Part shown: positions 10,541 through 21,823 of the stretch, piece after piece
Numbering within the stretch: the stretch's first letter is position 1
Layout: every line of letters begins with the position of its first letter
Notes under the pieces: generated by a model
The model's input: only the letters and a program-made list of their open reading frames with translations
What the model was told of the DNA's origin: nothing
The model's database searches: none
Origin: Dromiciops gliroides
Lineage: Eukaryota; Chordata; Mammalia; Microbiotheria; Microbiotheriidae
Assembly: GCF_019393635.1 (NCBI RefSeq)
Contig: NC_057862.1
Coordinates: 92,475,659 to 92,539,658 of the forward strand
Direction of reading: 5' to 3'
Length of the DNA stretch: 64,000 nt
Position numbers and translations under genes: made by a program

Positions 10541-11786
10541 TTAGCTCTGTCAAGGAAGTTTAATTGATGCCCTTTATGTTCACATCACTGTCATCTCTGG
10601 ACACAGCTCTCAGCCCCCAACTCAACAGAACTGTCCCTCACAACAAATAAAACCAGTTTGTTAAAAATAGCCAAAATACAGTGAACATATCTGAGAATGC
10701 ATGCAACATTGCTCTCTTATAGTCCTCTGCCTCTGCTGAGAGGAAAGAGGTATGTTTCATTATCTGTTCTCTAGGAACATTATTGGCTTTTCAATTGCTC
10801 AGAATTTTCATCTTTCTTTTAGTGATCTTTTCATTTGCAAGGTTATAATTATTGTGAATGTTGTTTTCCTTATTCTATTTATTTTCCTCTGTATCAGTAC
10901 TATTATTCATACAGTACATTTAAGGTAAAATAGCATATATTTGTGCTTGAGAGTTAAACAGTCCTGCTGCTGCCCTATTTTCCATTATCATTGTCTCATC
11001 TAATCAGTTTTATCCCTGTGTTGATCTCCCTCATAGTTTTTTAAAAGGCCTAATTTAACATTTAGAAGTCATTCAAAGTTTCAGTGCTCCTATACCTACA
11101 GGGCTCTGCTACACTTTTATGGCATTTTTCTATTACTTGTCTTTGTTTCCATCTTCTATATGTGTCTCTGAAAGATCCAGGTTGGTTGACGAATTCCTTA
11201 TCTATCCACTGTGGTATTTTCAAAGAGTTTCTCCTTTTCTTTCTCACTGGATTTTGTCATTATTGTTACTGAAAACTGAGGAATTATTTTATTAATGCCT
11301 TTTGTTTGTGACAACACAGTCTCCCCTACCTTCCAACATTACACAGTAGTAAAGCAACATGAACTCAGGAAGTGATTGCATCTAATAGGATATGACACAT
11401 TTCATGCCCACTAGTCCCCCACAACTCTACCAAGAAGAAGAAAATGAGTTTCTTCATTGGATCTTGGGGACTGATATTTATCTCTACATGGAATTGTTTC
11501 TATTTATAGCTTCAGAGTTTTATTTTTGAGAACTTCCTATCCCACTTGGGTCACCCTCACATCGAAAATTGTAGTTTATGAATCCTGGCAACCTCTGAAT
11601 CCTTTGGAATCTACTTTCCTCAAACCCATAGTGTCTCTTCTACATCTTTATCAGAAACTGTTAAAATGGAGTGTTTACTTCCTCCCAAAGTTCTTATCTT
11701 CTTGACTTCAGCAAACAGGTTTGTCCCACCACCTCTTTTTACCCATTTCATTCACCCTTTTAAATAAAGTTCATTCTAGTAGAGTC
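10541..11786. other. Intergenic DNA, possible old LINE debris
   Basis: The part at about 10,830-10,920 ('ataattattgtgaatgttgttttccttatt...tgtatcagtac') vaguely resembles diverged minus-strand L1. A 61-codon minus-strand frame at 11,062-11,247 is rich in Arg, Lys, Trp and Phe and looks somewhat protein-like, but I cannot assign it. Confidence 0.3.
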
Positions 11787-12073
11787 ATTGTTGTTTCTCG
11801 AAGAGGACCATGATGTGGGGTTGATGCCATGATTTGCAGTGAATTAGATTTAAGGGAGGAAGGGCTGTGCAAAGTTATCAACCTTACTCTCTCCTACAGA
11901 GCCAGCTGGCTCCAGTGGCAAGATATAGACACCAGTATGACTGGAGATGGTCCTGCATGTTTAAGGCAATTGGGGTTAAGGGACTTGCCCAGGGTCACAC
12001 AGCTAGTATAAACTCAGAGTCCTCCTGACTCCAGGGTCAGTGCTTTATCCATTGTGCCACCTAGCTGCCCCTC
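11787..12073 (-). mobile_element. Long-form marsupial SINE (tRNA head plus extra 3' body)
   Basis: Read on the minus strand it has the tRNA-like head ('GGGGCAGCTAGGTGGCACAATGG'), then the core, then the same extra 3' body as the copy at 7.6 kb ('cagccctt', 'ccactggagccagctggctc', 'atggtcctcttcgag'). A small deletion removes part of the core after the B-box. Confidence 0.8.
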
Positions 12074-12634
12074 ATGAGTCCCAGTCATGAGTCCCATTCC
12101 TCCAAACCTCATTGACACTAGTGGGGTACAACTGGTCTCCTCCCATTAGCCTCTAGCTGTCCTTGTTCAACATCTGTATTTTGTGCCTTTGTGGAGCTAC
12201 ATCATAGACTCTGGGTTTTATTGTTGATTTTCATCTTGATTATTGGGTACTGTGAATTACTGTGCCTCTTTGCCAATATAATTTTTCTTGTGCTGTACCT
12301 GAAATCCTCTGTGTTTTTTTTAACTTGGCAGATACATGTAAGCGAATTTCTCTCTTTCTTTTCAATTTAAAGCAGTCTTGATTAGACTTGTAGGACTATA
12401 TGCAAATATCTTTTTACCAACCCTTATTAATTGCACTCCATCTAGATAGCCAAGGGCCCATTATTCCTATATCATAAGTATAATCCAGAAATTCAAATCT
12501 CAGACAGTTTTCTTACCTACTATTAGTTTTCCAAATCCACCTTTCTCTCTTGGAAACCCGACCTTGAATTGGCAACAGTAATGAAAATACAATCAATACC
12601 CTTCATAGTCTTCACTTCCTTGGAATCTGAGAAG
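12074..12634. other. Intergenic DNA, nothing recognised
   Basis: Only short frames occur, and I see no named repeat. Confidence 0.35.
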
Positions 12635-12812
12635 CTGGGTTCAAATTCTGCCTCTGATCCTTACTACCTGTATGATGTTTGGCAAGCAGTTTACCTTCCT
12701 TGGGCCTCAGTTTCCTCATCTGTAAAATGAGGATAACGAAGATCAAATGAGAATGTATATAAAGTGCTATTGAAACCTTAGCGTATTATAGCAATGTCAG
12801 TTATCACTTGTC
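12635..12812 (+). repeat. MAR1/MIR-type SINE
   Basis: The order 'ctgggttcaaattctgcctctgatcc', 'ggcctcagtttcctcatctgtaaaatgagg', 'gatcaaatgagaatgtatataaagtgct' and 'gcaatgtcagttatcac' is the MAR1 core and tail in sense orientation. Confidence 0.8.
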
Positions 12813-13211
12813 ATATGAATGAGCAGAAGTGGGTAGTGGTGGTCAGGAGTTCTGAAGACCCTCTCAATAGGCTCCTGATGATCAGGAATAAGAAAATTGA
12901 TAAAAAGTGAGATAATTTTAGGGAAGATTTTATTGTCTTAATATAATACAAACTCAATTTGAAGGAATGGTTTGACAGTCTAGTCAAATTGTTATATTTT
13001 GTCCTGGTAAAACCATATTAAAAATACTCTGTCTCTGGGCATGTTATTTGAGAAGAGACATAGACAAGACGGAATACATCCAGGTGGGGCAATAAGAATT
13101 TAATCATGTCATACAAGGATCAGTTGAAAGAAGTAGGAAAGGTTACTCTGGAGAAGAGGAGATTTAGTGGGACTTGATAGCAATCTTTAGGTATTTTTAT
13201 AAAATTTTATG

Positions 13212-13434
13212 TGGGTCTGAAGTCAGGAGGATCTGAGTTCAAATCTAGCCTCAGACACTTGTTGCATGACTCTGGACAAGTGACTTAACCCTGTTTACCT
13301 CAGTTTCTTCATCTATAAAATGAACTGGAGAAGGCAATGAAAAACCACTTCAGTATCCTTGCCAAGAAAACTCCAAATTAGATCATGAAGAGTCAGATAT
13401 GACTGAAATGACTGAATAGCAACAATAACAACAA
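13212..13434 (+). mobile_element. SINE with RTE-type 3' tail
   Basis: After a shortened tRNA-like head ('gtctgaagtcaggaggatctgagttcaaatc') come 'cctcagtttcttcatctataaaatga' and an RTE-type tail. That tail has 'ggagaaggcaatgaaaaacca', 'ccttgccaagaaaactcc' and 'gaagagtcagatatgactgaaatgactgaa', then 'caacaataacaacaac'. It is inserted in the CR1/L3 LINE. Confidence 0.78.
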
Positions 13435-13579
13435 CTTAGTCCCAGTGGGCAATAGGTGGAAGTTTTAAAAAATTATATTTTAGTTTGATGCAATATAAAA
13501 CTCCTTAACCATTATAACTGTCCAAAGCTAAGGAGATAGGACTTAAGGTATTCAAGGAGAGATTGGGTGGCTAACTTTT

Positions 13580-14353
13580 TTTTTTAATTAATAAAGTATT
13601 TTATTTTTTTTCCATTACAAGTAAAGATACTTCTCAACTTTTGTTTATACAAGCTTTACAATTTCAGATTTTTCTCCCTCCCTCCCCTCCCTCCCCCCCT
13701 CCCCTAGACAGCAGGTAATCTGATATAGGTTATATATATATACATAATAACATTAAACATATTTCTGCATTAGTCATGTTATAAGAGAAAAAATCAGAGC
13801 AATGATGAAAAGCCTCAAAATAGAAAAAACCAACAGCATCAAAAACAAAAGAAATAGTATGGTTCATTCAGCATCTATACTCTGCAGTTCTTTTTTTTTT
13901 TTCTTGGATTTGGAGATCCTCTTCCATCACAAGTTCCCTGGAACTCTTCTGTGCCATTGCATTGGTGAGAAGAATATAGTCCATCACAGTAGATCAACAC
14001 TCAATGTTGATGATACTGTGTACAATGTTCTTCTGGTTCTGCTCATCTCACTCATCATCAGCTCATGCAAGACCCTCCAGGTTTCTCTGAACTCCTCCTG
14101 CTCATCATTTCTTACAGCACAATAGTATTCCATTGTATTCATATACCACAACTTGTCCAGCCATTCCCCAATTGATGGGCACCCCCTCAACTTCCAATTC
14201 CTTGCCACCACGTAAAGAGCATCTATAAATATTTTTGTACATGTGGGTCCCTTTCCCCTTTCCATGATTTCTTTGGGAAAAAGACCCAAAAGTGGTATTG
14301 TGCAAAGGGTATGCACAGCTTTATCGCCCTTTGGGCATAATTCCAAATTGCTC
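13580..14353 (-). mobile_element. 5'-truncated L1 LINE with target-site duplication
   Basis: The minus strand encodes the L1 ORF2p C-terminal end. Recognisable pieces are 'CTKIFIDALYVVARNWK', 'WYMNTMEYYCAVRNDEQ' and 'MSEMSRTRRTLYT', followed by the L1 3' UTR with its G/A-rich tract and an 'aataaagtattttatt' region. The host sequence 'tgggtggctaactttt' occurs at 13,564-13,579 and 14,354-14,369, a perfect 16-bp duplication. Only the last ~774 bp was inserted. It lies inside the CR1/L3 LINE. Confidence 0.93.
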
Positions 14354-14455
14354 TGGGTGGCTAACTTTTGATGGTATTCAGAGGGTTCCTGGTTAGGTAT
14401 GCTTTAGGTGCAAAAGCTTTGAGGTCCTTGAGATTCTGTGAGATGAAATGACTTA

Positions 14456-15084
14456 ATTTTTTAAAACTTTTCCTGTTATTATGTCACACCACCTACTTAC
14501 TTCTTAATCTTCTGCAATTTGTTTTCCAACCATACTCATTGACCAAAATGGCTCTTTAAGTTTAAGAGTGATCTAACTGTTAAACCCAATGGCCCAATAC
14601 CCACCCCACCTTTTTGTAGCTCTCATTCATCTTGATCTTACTGTAGTTTTTGATACTGATTAATGACCACCACTCCAGGACCATTATTTTAAGAAATGTT
14701 CCAACCTGTGCTACACTTCAGTCCCAAATGTTCAGCCATCTTCTCTCTAGCCTCCTTGTGACCAGGGAGAACATTTTGCCCTGGGATCCTATTCTCTTCA
14801 TTAGTGATTGTCTATTACAGGTATAATGGGGGAAACCATTGATTATATCAGCCACTTACCTTGGGTAGATAAGAGCAAAGAGAATAGGGCCTGTACAAAG
14901 CCCTTGTGTGAGAGACTTAGTTACACTCTAAGGCAGAGGAACCATATCTTACAGATCTTTTGTATTCTCCCCACTTGTTAGTGTTCTCTCTCATCCCTCC
15001 TTCCAAATTAGTTTGTATTTACTCTGTATATATTTGGTATCTAATGTACAATATAATAATCTATGTGTATATTCTCTTCTCTTG
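14456..15084. other. Intergenic DNA, nothing recognised
   Basis: I see no coding frame or repeat that I can name. Confidence 0.35.
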
Positions 15085-15212
15085 GTAGAATATAGACTCC
15101 TTAACTGCAGAGATCTTTTCTTTTTCTTTTTTGTCATTTTAATCCCAGGGCCTTAAACAATGCCTAGAATATAGCAGCTTTTGATCAATAAAAACTTGTT
15201 GAATTGTGATAG
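15085..15212 (+). repeat. L2-type LINE 3' end
   Basis: The sequence 'tagactccttaactgcagagatctttt...atgcctagaatatagcagcttttgatcaataaaaacttgttgaattg' has the L2 3'-end layout. Confidence 0.65.
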
Positions 15213-15384
15213 GCCCCCAAAGAGAAATTCTTTAGACTTAATAGAATAATAGTTAAAAATAGATTACATGATTCACCTAGTATAAACTCCTACACAACAA
15301 AGAATTCTCTCTTACAGCATCTCATTTAGCCTTGACTCAGATACATCCAGTATTCACTGCCTCTCATAAGGAAGGTTATTACGT

Positions 15385-15515
15385 TGTCTCAGCTCTGGCA
15401 ATTACTGGCATTGTGACCTTGTAGAAATCACTTTATCTGGGTTTCATTTTTCTCATTTACCAAACAAAAGATTGGAAGATATTTAATGTCCTCTGATAAT
15501 TGGTGAATTTGTGAT
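15385..15515 (+). repeat. MIR fragment
   Basis: The sequence 'tctggcaattactggcattgtgacctt...tttcatttttctcatttaccaaa' follows the MIR core. Confidence 0.55.
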
Positions 15516-16169
15516 TAGTGGGCAGCTCTAGTTATTAGGAAGATTTTTAGGTCCAATTAAGATCCCCCCTTTTAACTTTGACTCATTGGTCTTAATTTTT
15601 CCCTTTGGGACAACACAGTGCAAGGTTGCTTCTATTTTTATATGAGAGCCCTTTCAATATACACATTTAGGTGCTATATTCTACCCTCAGTCTTCTCCTT
15701 TCTTGCTCTAAACATTCCTGTTTTCTTTAACTATTCCCCACATGGCATAAATTCCTTGAGGGCAGGTATTGTTCATTTTTGGTTTTTTTTTAATCTCAAA
15801 AGTCTAGGGTGGAGGAAAAAAAGACATACAATTTTAGAAGCATTTTGTGTGACTAAATGGCAGCCTTGTTCATTGTTTGGGAAGGGCATTTCAGCTGCAC
15901 TAATAGTCTGGTTGAACAAGCAGATTGTACAATAGTTAACTTCCTATTTGGGAAGTCCAGTGATTGATTTTCTGAATATGGCGGAACAATACTTCACTGG
16001 TCCAGTTCAATGCCACAAAATGCTGATTGGCCACATACTCTTAAATGTTGCTGAAAATCTACACTGAGGGTGTGGGCATTCGTGTGGGACAGGAAATGGT
16101 TGCTATTAGCAGACAGTGCAATAATAAATTTCATTTACTTTAAGTTTGGCTAGTACCTTTATTTGAACT

Positions 16170-16242
16170 CGAGTCTTGTGGATGTGCTATACTAGTACAG
16201 TGTCTGTAACATAGTAGGTGCCAAATAAATGCTTGTGGATTG
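16170..16242 (+). repeat. L2-type LINE 3' end
   Basis: The sequence 'cagtgtctgtaacatagtaggtgccaaataaatgcttgtggattga' is a clear L2 3' terminus. Confidence 0.7.
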
Positions 16243-16324
16243 ATATAATTATTCCAGTGATGGACTGTGTGTCTTTTGTATGAGGGGTAGGCCTGCTAAG
16301 AGTTCAGTGAGCCTCATGAATAAT

Positions 16325-16625
16325 AATAAATAACTATGATGATAGGACTTATATAGAGTCTACTATGTGCCAGCCACTGTGTTAAGTGCTTTACAAATAT
16401 CCCATCTGATACAACAACCTGGTGGGGAGATGATATTATTATGTCCATTTTATAGTTGGAGAAACTGAGGCAGACAGAGGTTAAGCCACTTGCCTAAGGT
16501 CACACAACTGCTAAGTGCCTGGGGTCAGATCTGAACTCGAGTCTGTCTGGCTCTAGGCTCAGTCCTCTCTCCACTGTGCTGCCTAGCTGCCACCCAGTGT
16601 TATGTTCACTGTGCCACTAGCTGCC
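16325..16625 (-). repeat. MAR1/MIR-type SINE
   Basis: The order 'actatgtgccagccactgtgttaagtgctttacaaat', 'cattttatagttggagaaactgaggcagac', 'cttgcctaaggtcacacaactgctaagtgcctg' and 'ccactgtgctgcctagctgcc' is a long MAR1-type copy on the minus strand. The last ~30 bp repeat the SINE head. Confidence 0.8.
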
Positions 16626-16829
16626 CCATTACCAGATTAGATGCAAAATGATGAATCACTTCATCATGAAGTAATGAATCTATGGCAAACTTTGAAGACT
16701 ATAGACTAAATTACAAGAAGGTTGCAATCTGCACCAGTGGAGAGAGGACTCAAGATGAAATGATAAATTCTTGCAGTCCTGGAGTATCCTGGATATGATA
16801 GCATTTACAGACCCTTCACTATCTTGCTT

Positions 16830-17130
16830 CCTTTCCTTCAGATGTGTTCCAGTTTGCCAGTACCCTTTAAAAGGTGTCGCCCAGAACCGAACTCAACCCT
16901 CTAACTAGCTAACCAGTAGATAACAGAACTGAGAATCCAGGGGGATTATTACTTCCTGGTTTTTAAAAATACAGCATAATATTACATTTGCCTTTTTAAA
17001 ACATAGTCACATCACATAGATGACTCATATTAAGCTTGTGGTGAACTAAGACCTCTTTTTTTTAAACATGAATTACTGCCAAGCCACTGGAAAAATACCA
17101 ACTCACAGAATTTTACATTAAAAAAAGACA
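16830..17130 (-). repeat. CR1/L3 LINE fragment
   Basis: The sequence 'ccagtttgccagtaccctttaaaaggtgtcgcccagaaccgaactcaa', then 'cagcataatattacatttgcctttttaaaacatagtcacat' and 'gactcatattaagcttgtggtgaac', is the reverse complement of a conserved CR1/L3 3' region. It is well decayed. Confidence 0.6.
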
Positions 17131-17784
17131 AATGAGGCACAATTATTCTAACTCATCAGCTTTGAAATGCAGAAAATCTTTTGGGGAAGATTTGAATTTT
17201 TCATCAGTAACATTTGAGAATAAGACATTACCATACTCTCATTATATTGGAAACAGACATATTTTGTCAAGCACTATGATATTTATAGTTATTACTAGCA
17301 AACTTATGTAAATTATAGTAATATTGTGTCTAGATGAAATTCATCTATTTATACTTGCTTATTGTCTCTGCATTTGATATGTTATTACTCTCCTTATTAT
17401 GCCATATGATTGTTTCACCAGAACCTCCAGCAGCAAATTATATGAATTAATTTGATTTTAACAATAGAAAGACAATTATAGCATACCAGTAGACCATGTT
17501 TTCATCTGAAGTAGAAGGGTTATTTACTTGCATTTTCCATTATGTTGAATTAGAACTTGGTGCCACCAATCACTTCCTGCCTAATGTAGTCTGACTTTTA
17601 TCTCCAGGGGTCCTTTTCAGAATTGGCTTTTAAAAGCTGATTTAATCTGTGTTCCAAATACAGAGCTTTTCTTTTACCTTTGAGGTTTCTATTTCTTAAT
17701 TGTATGCAAACATGTGACAAACACCTGGAAAACCAAAATATATCCTTTTTGGAAGTCCAATTATAGAGAAGCCAGCAATAGTGT
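17131..17784. other. AT-rich intergenic DNA, nothing recognised
   Basis: There are only short frames and no named repeat. Confidence 0.35.
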
Positions 17785-18030
17785 ATTGGATTTAGGACTG
17801 GGCTTGGATCCCCCAAATCCTGGGTTCTACTCCTAGTTCGTTATTTAATAAGTAATCCTTGGGCAAGTATGTACTATCACTTCTCACAGTTTCAGTTTCC
17901 TTATCTGTTAAATGGGCATAATAATATTTGTATTACCTACCTCATTATTACTATGAAGGAAGTGCTTTCTTAATGGTAAAGTATTAGATCCAATGTGAAT
18001 TCTTATTGTCATTGTTATTATTATTCTTCC
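17785..18030 (+). repeat. MAR1/MIR-type SINE
   Basis: The order 'attggatttaggactgggcttgg', 'tgggttctactcctagttc', 'cagtttccttatctgttaaatgggcataataat', 'gaaggaagtgctttct' and 'tattgtcattgttattattatt' is the MAR1 layout in sense orientation. Confidence 0.7.
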
Positions 18031-18309
18031 TGTTCCATCATGTCCAATTACTCCTTCTTATTGTATTTCCCCTCAATAAAGATGGCTTTCTTTACTTTCT
18101 CTTTGCTAACTCTGCTCTGTCTTGTGGTGCTATGCATTTCCTTACACTGCTCTTTGGGATCCCAAACCTTTCTCAAAGTGCATTAAGACAAGAGGGAACT
18201 GGTAAGAGACCCCTATGGGGAAAAGGGTAATTAACAATGAGAATATTGAAAGAATTCTTATTTAGCAACACTATCCTACAAAACAGCCCCAAGGTCTGAC
18301 CTCCAGTTA

Positions 18310-18590
18310 AGGCAGTTAGTTAGTACAATGGACAGGGCACAGGGTCTGGAGTCAGAAAGATCTGAATTCAAATCCAGCCTCAGATACTTGTTAGATGTAT
18401 GACCCCAGATAAATTACTTAATCTTGGTCTGTCTCAGTTTTATCAACTGCAAAGTGTGTGTGTGGGTATTAATAGCATCTACTTCACATGAGTTGTTGTT
18501 GTGAACATCACATGAGTTAATATTTGTAAACAGCCTAACAGTGCCAGGCACACAGTAGGTGCCAATGAATGCTTGTTCCTTCCTCTTATC
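18310..18590 (+). repeat. MAR1/MIR-type SINE
   Basis: A complete-looking copy runs 'ggcagttagttagtacaatggacagggcac', 'gaattcaaatccagcctcagatacttg', 'tctgtctcagttttatcaactgcaaa', then a 'tgccaggcacacagtaggtgccaatgaatgcttgttcc' end. The copy contains a short TG expansion. Confidence 0.75.
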
Positions 18591-18962
18591 ACCATGCTAA
18601 TGGGCTGTAGAAATGTCATGTTAGCCTAATAGATATGGTGTGTTTTCTGCTGTGGGCAGTCAAGAGCCATCCTACTCTCTTAATTGTGGTTTACCAGAAT
18701 CTATTGCAAATCAGGGACAATTTAGAGTAGAAAAAAGAGGCAGGTGCACAGACTCTGTAAAAATCAATTCTCCCTCTTTAAGAAATTAAGGGATGGAGCT
18801 GGTGGCAGAACTGGTGAAGCAGAGTTAATGTAATCTCAGTAAAACCTCTTTTCTTCTATAAGAAAAATGTTTCTCTTTCTCATACTGCTACAATTGACTG
18901 AATAAATAATATTTTGTCTCCTGTATCTCATTACCTTCTCCCTTATATACTCATCCACCTAG

Positions 18963-19110
18963 CAATAGGGTGTTAGTTCCCTAAGGGAGCTGTTTTCATT
19001 TTTTTGTCATCTAATTTTTATCAAATTCATATCCCCAGTTGTTAGCTCAGTGTCTGACAAATAATAGGTATTGAGTCAATGCTCAATTAAATTGAATTGC
19101 ATATCTATGC
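18963..19110 (+). repeat. L2-type LINE 3' end
   Basis: The sequence 'gtgttagttccctaagggagctgttttcattttt...tcagtgtctgacaaataataggtattgagtcaatgctcaatt' has the L2 terminal layout. It is decayed. Confidence 0.55.
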
Positions 19111-19184
19111 TATTCCTTATGGTGATTCAAATTACAAATGGAATTGGTAGAGATTGCCTCATTTCCATTCAACCCCAAGTATTT

Positions 19185-19320
19185 ATTTGTTAGTCATCAA
19201 TTATAATAAGCACTGTGGTAGATACTAAAAAAGAAAAGAAATTGATCCTTGCCTTCAAGAAGCTTGCCAGTTCTCTGGGGTGACAAAACATACCCATGCA
19301 AACAGTTAGAACCCATTGAC
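19185..19320 (-). repeat. L2/L3-type LINE 3' fragment
   Basis: The sequence 'ttataataagcactgtggtagatact...gatccttgccttcaagaagcttgccagtt' is the reverse complement of an L2/L3 3' region. Confidence 0.55.
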
Positions 19321-19342
19321 TATTTTTAATTAAGAGATAGTA

Positions 19343-20165
19343 GGTATGCCCAAAGGACTATAGAACTGTGCATGCCCTTTGATCCATCAATAGCACTGCT
19401 AGGTTTATATCCCAAAGACATCCCCCAAAAGAGAAAAAGACCTATTTGTACAAAATTATTTATAGCAGCTTTTTGTGGTGGCTAAGAATCAGATATCAAA
19501 GGAATGTCCATTGATTGGTGAATGGCTAAACAGGCTGTGGTATATGGTTGTGGTGGAGTATTATTGTGCTATAAGAAATGACAAGAAGGATGATTTCAGA
19601 AAGGCCTGGAAAGACTTGTATGAACTGATATATTGTGAAGTGAGCAGAACCAGGAGAACGTTGTGCACAGGGACAGCAATACTGTTCAATGAAGAACTGT
19701 GAGTGACTTAACTATTCTTAGCAATACAATGATCCAAGACAATCCCAAAGGACTAATGATGAAGTACACTATCCACCTCCAAAGAAAGAACTATTATTGA
19801 TTGAACACAGACTGAAGCATGCTGTTTTTCACTTTCATTTTTTTTTCTTTGGCAGGGCAATGAGGGTTAAGTGACTTGCCCAGGGTCACATAGCTAGTAA
19901 GTGTCAAGTGTCTGAGGCCGGATTTTAACTTAGGTCCTCCTGAATCCAGGGCCAGTGCTTTATCCACTGTGCCACCTAGCTGCCCCCCAACTTTCATTTT
20001 TTTTAATTCGAGTTTTCTTATACAAAATGACTAATTTGGTAATGTTTTACATAATTGCACATGTATAACCTATACCTGATTTCTTACTTCCTCAGGGAGT
20101 GGGAAGGGGAGGGAGGGAAGGAGGGATAGAAATTTAAATTCAAAACTTTAAATTAAAATGTTTAT
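19343..20165 (+). mobile_element. 5'-truncated L1 LINE
   Basis: The plus strand encodes the end of L1 ORF2p. After 'tttgatccatcaatagcactgctagg' comes a frame from 19,475 to 19,702 with 'KECPLIGEWLNRLWYMVV', 'EYYCAIRNDKKDDFRKAWK' and 'VSRTRRTLCT'. It is followed by the L1 3' UTR ending 'aaaatgtttattataaaaac'. A SINE splits the 3' UTR at 19,846-19,989. The copy is truncated upstream of its first visible ORF2 segment. Confidence 0.88.
19846..19989 (-). mobile_element. tRNA-derived marsupial SINE in an L1 3' UTR
   Basis: This is a full-length minus-strand copy. The repeat 'actttcatttttttt' at 19,831-19,845 and 19,990-20,004 is the target-site duplication. It is younger than the host L1. Confidence 0.93.
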
Positions 20166-20607
20166 TATAAAAACAATAAAGTAAAAGCAACAAAAGAGAT
20201 AGTTGGTACAGAGAAAGGATGGTGGGGAAATGAACTAGAGTGGTTTTGGGAAGTTTCATGAAAAAGATGATACAGGAATGTGGGCTTGAAGGAGAACCAG
20301 AATAACTATGAAGAGGGTTAATTCTGGTTGTGAGGTGGAAGAGGGAAGTGAGAGGGAGGGAGAAGAGATTCATGGTGTCAACAAATTCAAGGAAGCAAGA
20401 AAGAACCTGGCTTGAGCCTTCTGTCTTTCTTGTTTGCAGACACATATACGTAAGGTCTTATGATGGGAAACTGATAGTATTCATTGTTATTTCCAAATCT
20501 CAGGAAATGAAGGAAGGAAAAGCAGGATTGTATGGCCAGGTAAATTAAAAAAAAAATCTTCATATGGACAGGGCTGTCAAGAAAGCTTCCACAAATATAG
20601 TGGAAAT

Positions 20608-20762
20608 ATCCCTTGATTAGACATGAGTTCTGGTTCTAGTTCTTCCACTAATTAGCAATGTGACCTTGATCAAATCATTTCTCTGTGGACCTCATCTATA
20701 TAATGAGGCTAGGTTTTGAGCTATATGGTCCCTGAGGCCCCTTCCAATGTTAATACCTTTAT
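20608..20762 (+). repeat. MIR SINE
   Basis: The order 'agttctggttctagttcttccactaattagcaatgtgacctt', 'tgtggacctcatctatataatgag' and 'tggtccctgaggccccttccaatgtt' matches MIR in sense orientation. Confidence 0.7.
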
Positions 20763-20819
20763 GATACCAAACACCATTTGGATTTTAGGATCTTTAGATT
20801 TAGAGCAGCAATCTGGGTA

Positions 20820-21354
20820 TGTTGGAGCCAGCTTATACCATGTAAAGAATTAATTGTTATTTGAGGTTTTTATGACGTGCACTGGCCTGGGGCTCCGCAA
20901 ACCGCACGGTGCTCCACCCACTGGTTGTAGCTGTTGCCATGGCGCTGGTACCTCAAGTCATCACCACTCACCAACGCCTACATAGGCCTGTCAAAATTAT
21001 AATGATTGGAAACCTAGTGAGGGCAGTCATGTGACTGTCAGAGTGGCCATCCAATTGGCTGGGGACTGTGTGGAGTGTGCTGGGAGGAAGGAAGTCCCCT
21101 CCCCCCCCTGCTGATTCCTCAGCTGATTCCTGGGCGTTGGTGTTTTTTCAGGTTGTATAATTTCCCTTTCCCCATTTTATTTCCTGTCCCTTGATCCTAC
21201 TGATCCTGTTTGTGTGTGTGTGTGTTTTTTAAGTTTGTTCTTGTTAAAATAAATCCTGCTCTGTTTTGAGGGAGGCTGCTGGTCTCCTTCCTTGCCCCAA
21301 TATTGTGGCAAGCCACTTAGCTAACACTCCCCAATTAAAAATTGGTCCCCACAA
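20820..21354 (+). mobile_element. Probable solo LTR of an endogenous retrovirus
   Basis: The block is more GC- and CpG-rich than its surroundings and is laid out like an LTR. It has a possible TGT start at 20,820, a CCAAT motif near 21,050, a TATA-like 'tgtataattt' near 21,155, an AATAAA signal near 21,248, then a U5-like stretch ending CCCCACA at 21,354. No gag, pol or env-like frame flanks it. I cannot match a clean 4-6 bp target duplication, so the edges are approximate. It might instead be a fragment of another LTR element. Confidence 0.5.
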
Positions 21355-21383
21355 CTACCAGGGCTAATTGTTACATTTTCTTT

Positions 21384-21512
21384 TTCTGGAGGCAGTTGGG
21401 GTTAAGTGACTTGCCCAGAGTCACACAGCTAGTAAATGTCTGAGGCTGAATTTGAACTCAGGTCCTCCTGACTCAAGGGCAACCCGTGTGCTCTGCCACC
21501 TAGCTGCTCTGG
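21384..21512 (-). mobile_element. tRNA-derived marsupial SINE, internally shortened
   Basis: This is a minus-strand copy lacking about 10 bp after 'agctagtaaatg'. The flanks 'taattgttacattttc' and 'tgattgttaaattttc' are an imperfect target-site duplication. Confidence 0.85.
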
Positions 21513-21823
21513 GTGATTGTTAAATTTTCGGTTGTGAGAATTTACATCTAAGAAATTGGTGAATGCCCTAAGGGCTTGACTTATTGTTTTGTCAAGATTT
21601 AAGAAAGTATTGGAGAAAAATGTTAATAATGCAGAATAAATTTTGAAAGTGTGCTTTTCAGAGAGTCAGTAATTTAACATTTACTAGCACACCCCTGCCT
21701 AGAATCCAACCCACAACAGAAGTATGAATGCCTTGGACAACATACTAATATATGGCCACCTAGCTTCTGATTGGATATTTCCAGGGATAAAAGCACTTAC
21801 TACCCATAAGACAATCCATATTT

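Larger units (their letters stand above)
13005..14455 (+). mobile_element. CR1/L3 LINE 3' part, split by two later insertions
   Basis: Three pieces line up in order with the CR1/L3 3' region: 13,005-13,211 ('acatccaggtggggc', 'ctctggagaagaggagattta', 'atagcaatctttaggtattt'), 13,435-13,580 ('ggaagttttaaaa', 'ggtattcaaggagagattgggtggc') and 14,354-14,455 ('tggtattcagagggttcctgg', 'ttgaggtccttgagattctgtga'). An RTE-tailed SINE and a 5'-truncated L1 sit in the gaps, so this element is older than both. Confidence 0.7.
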
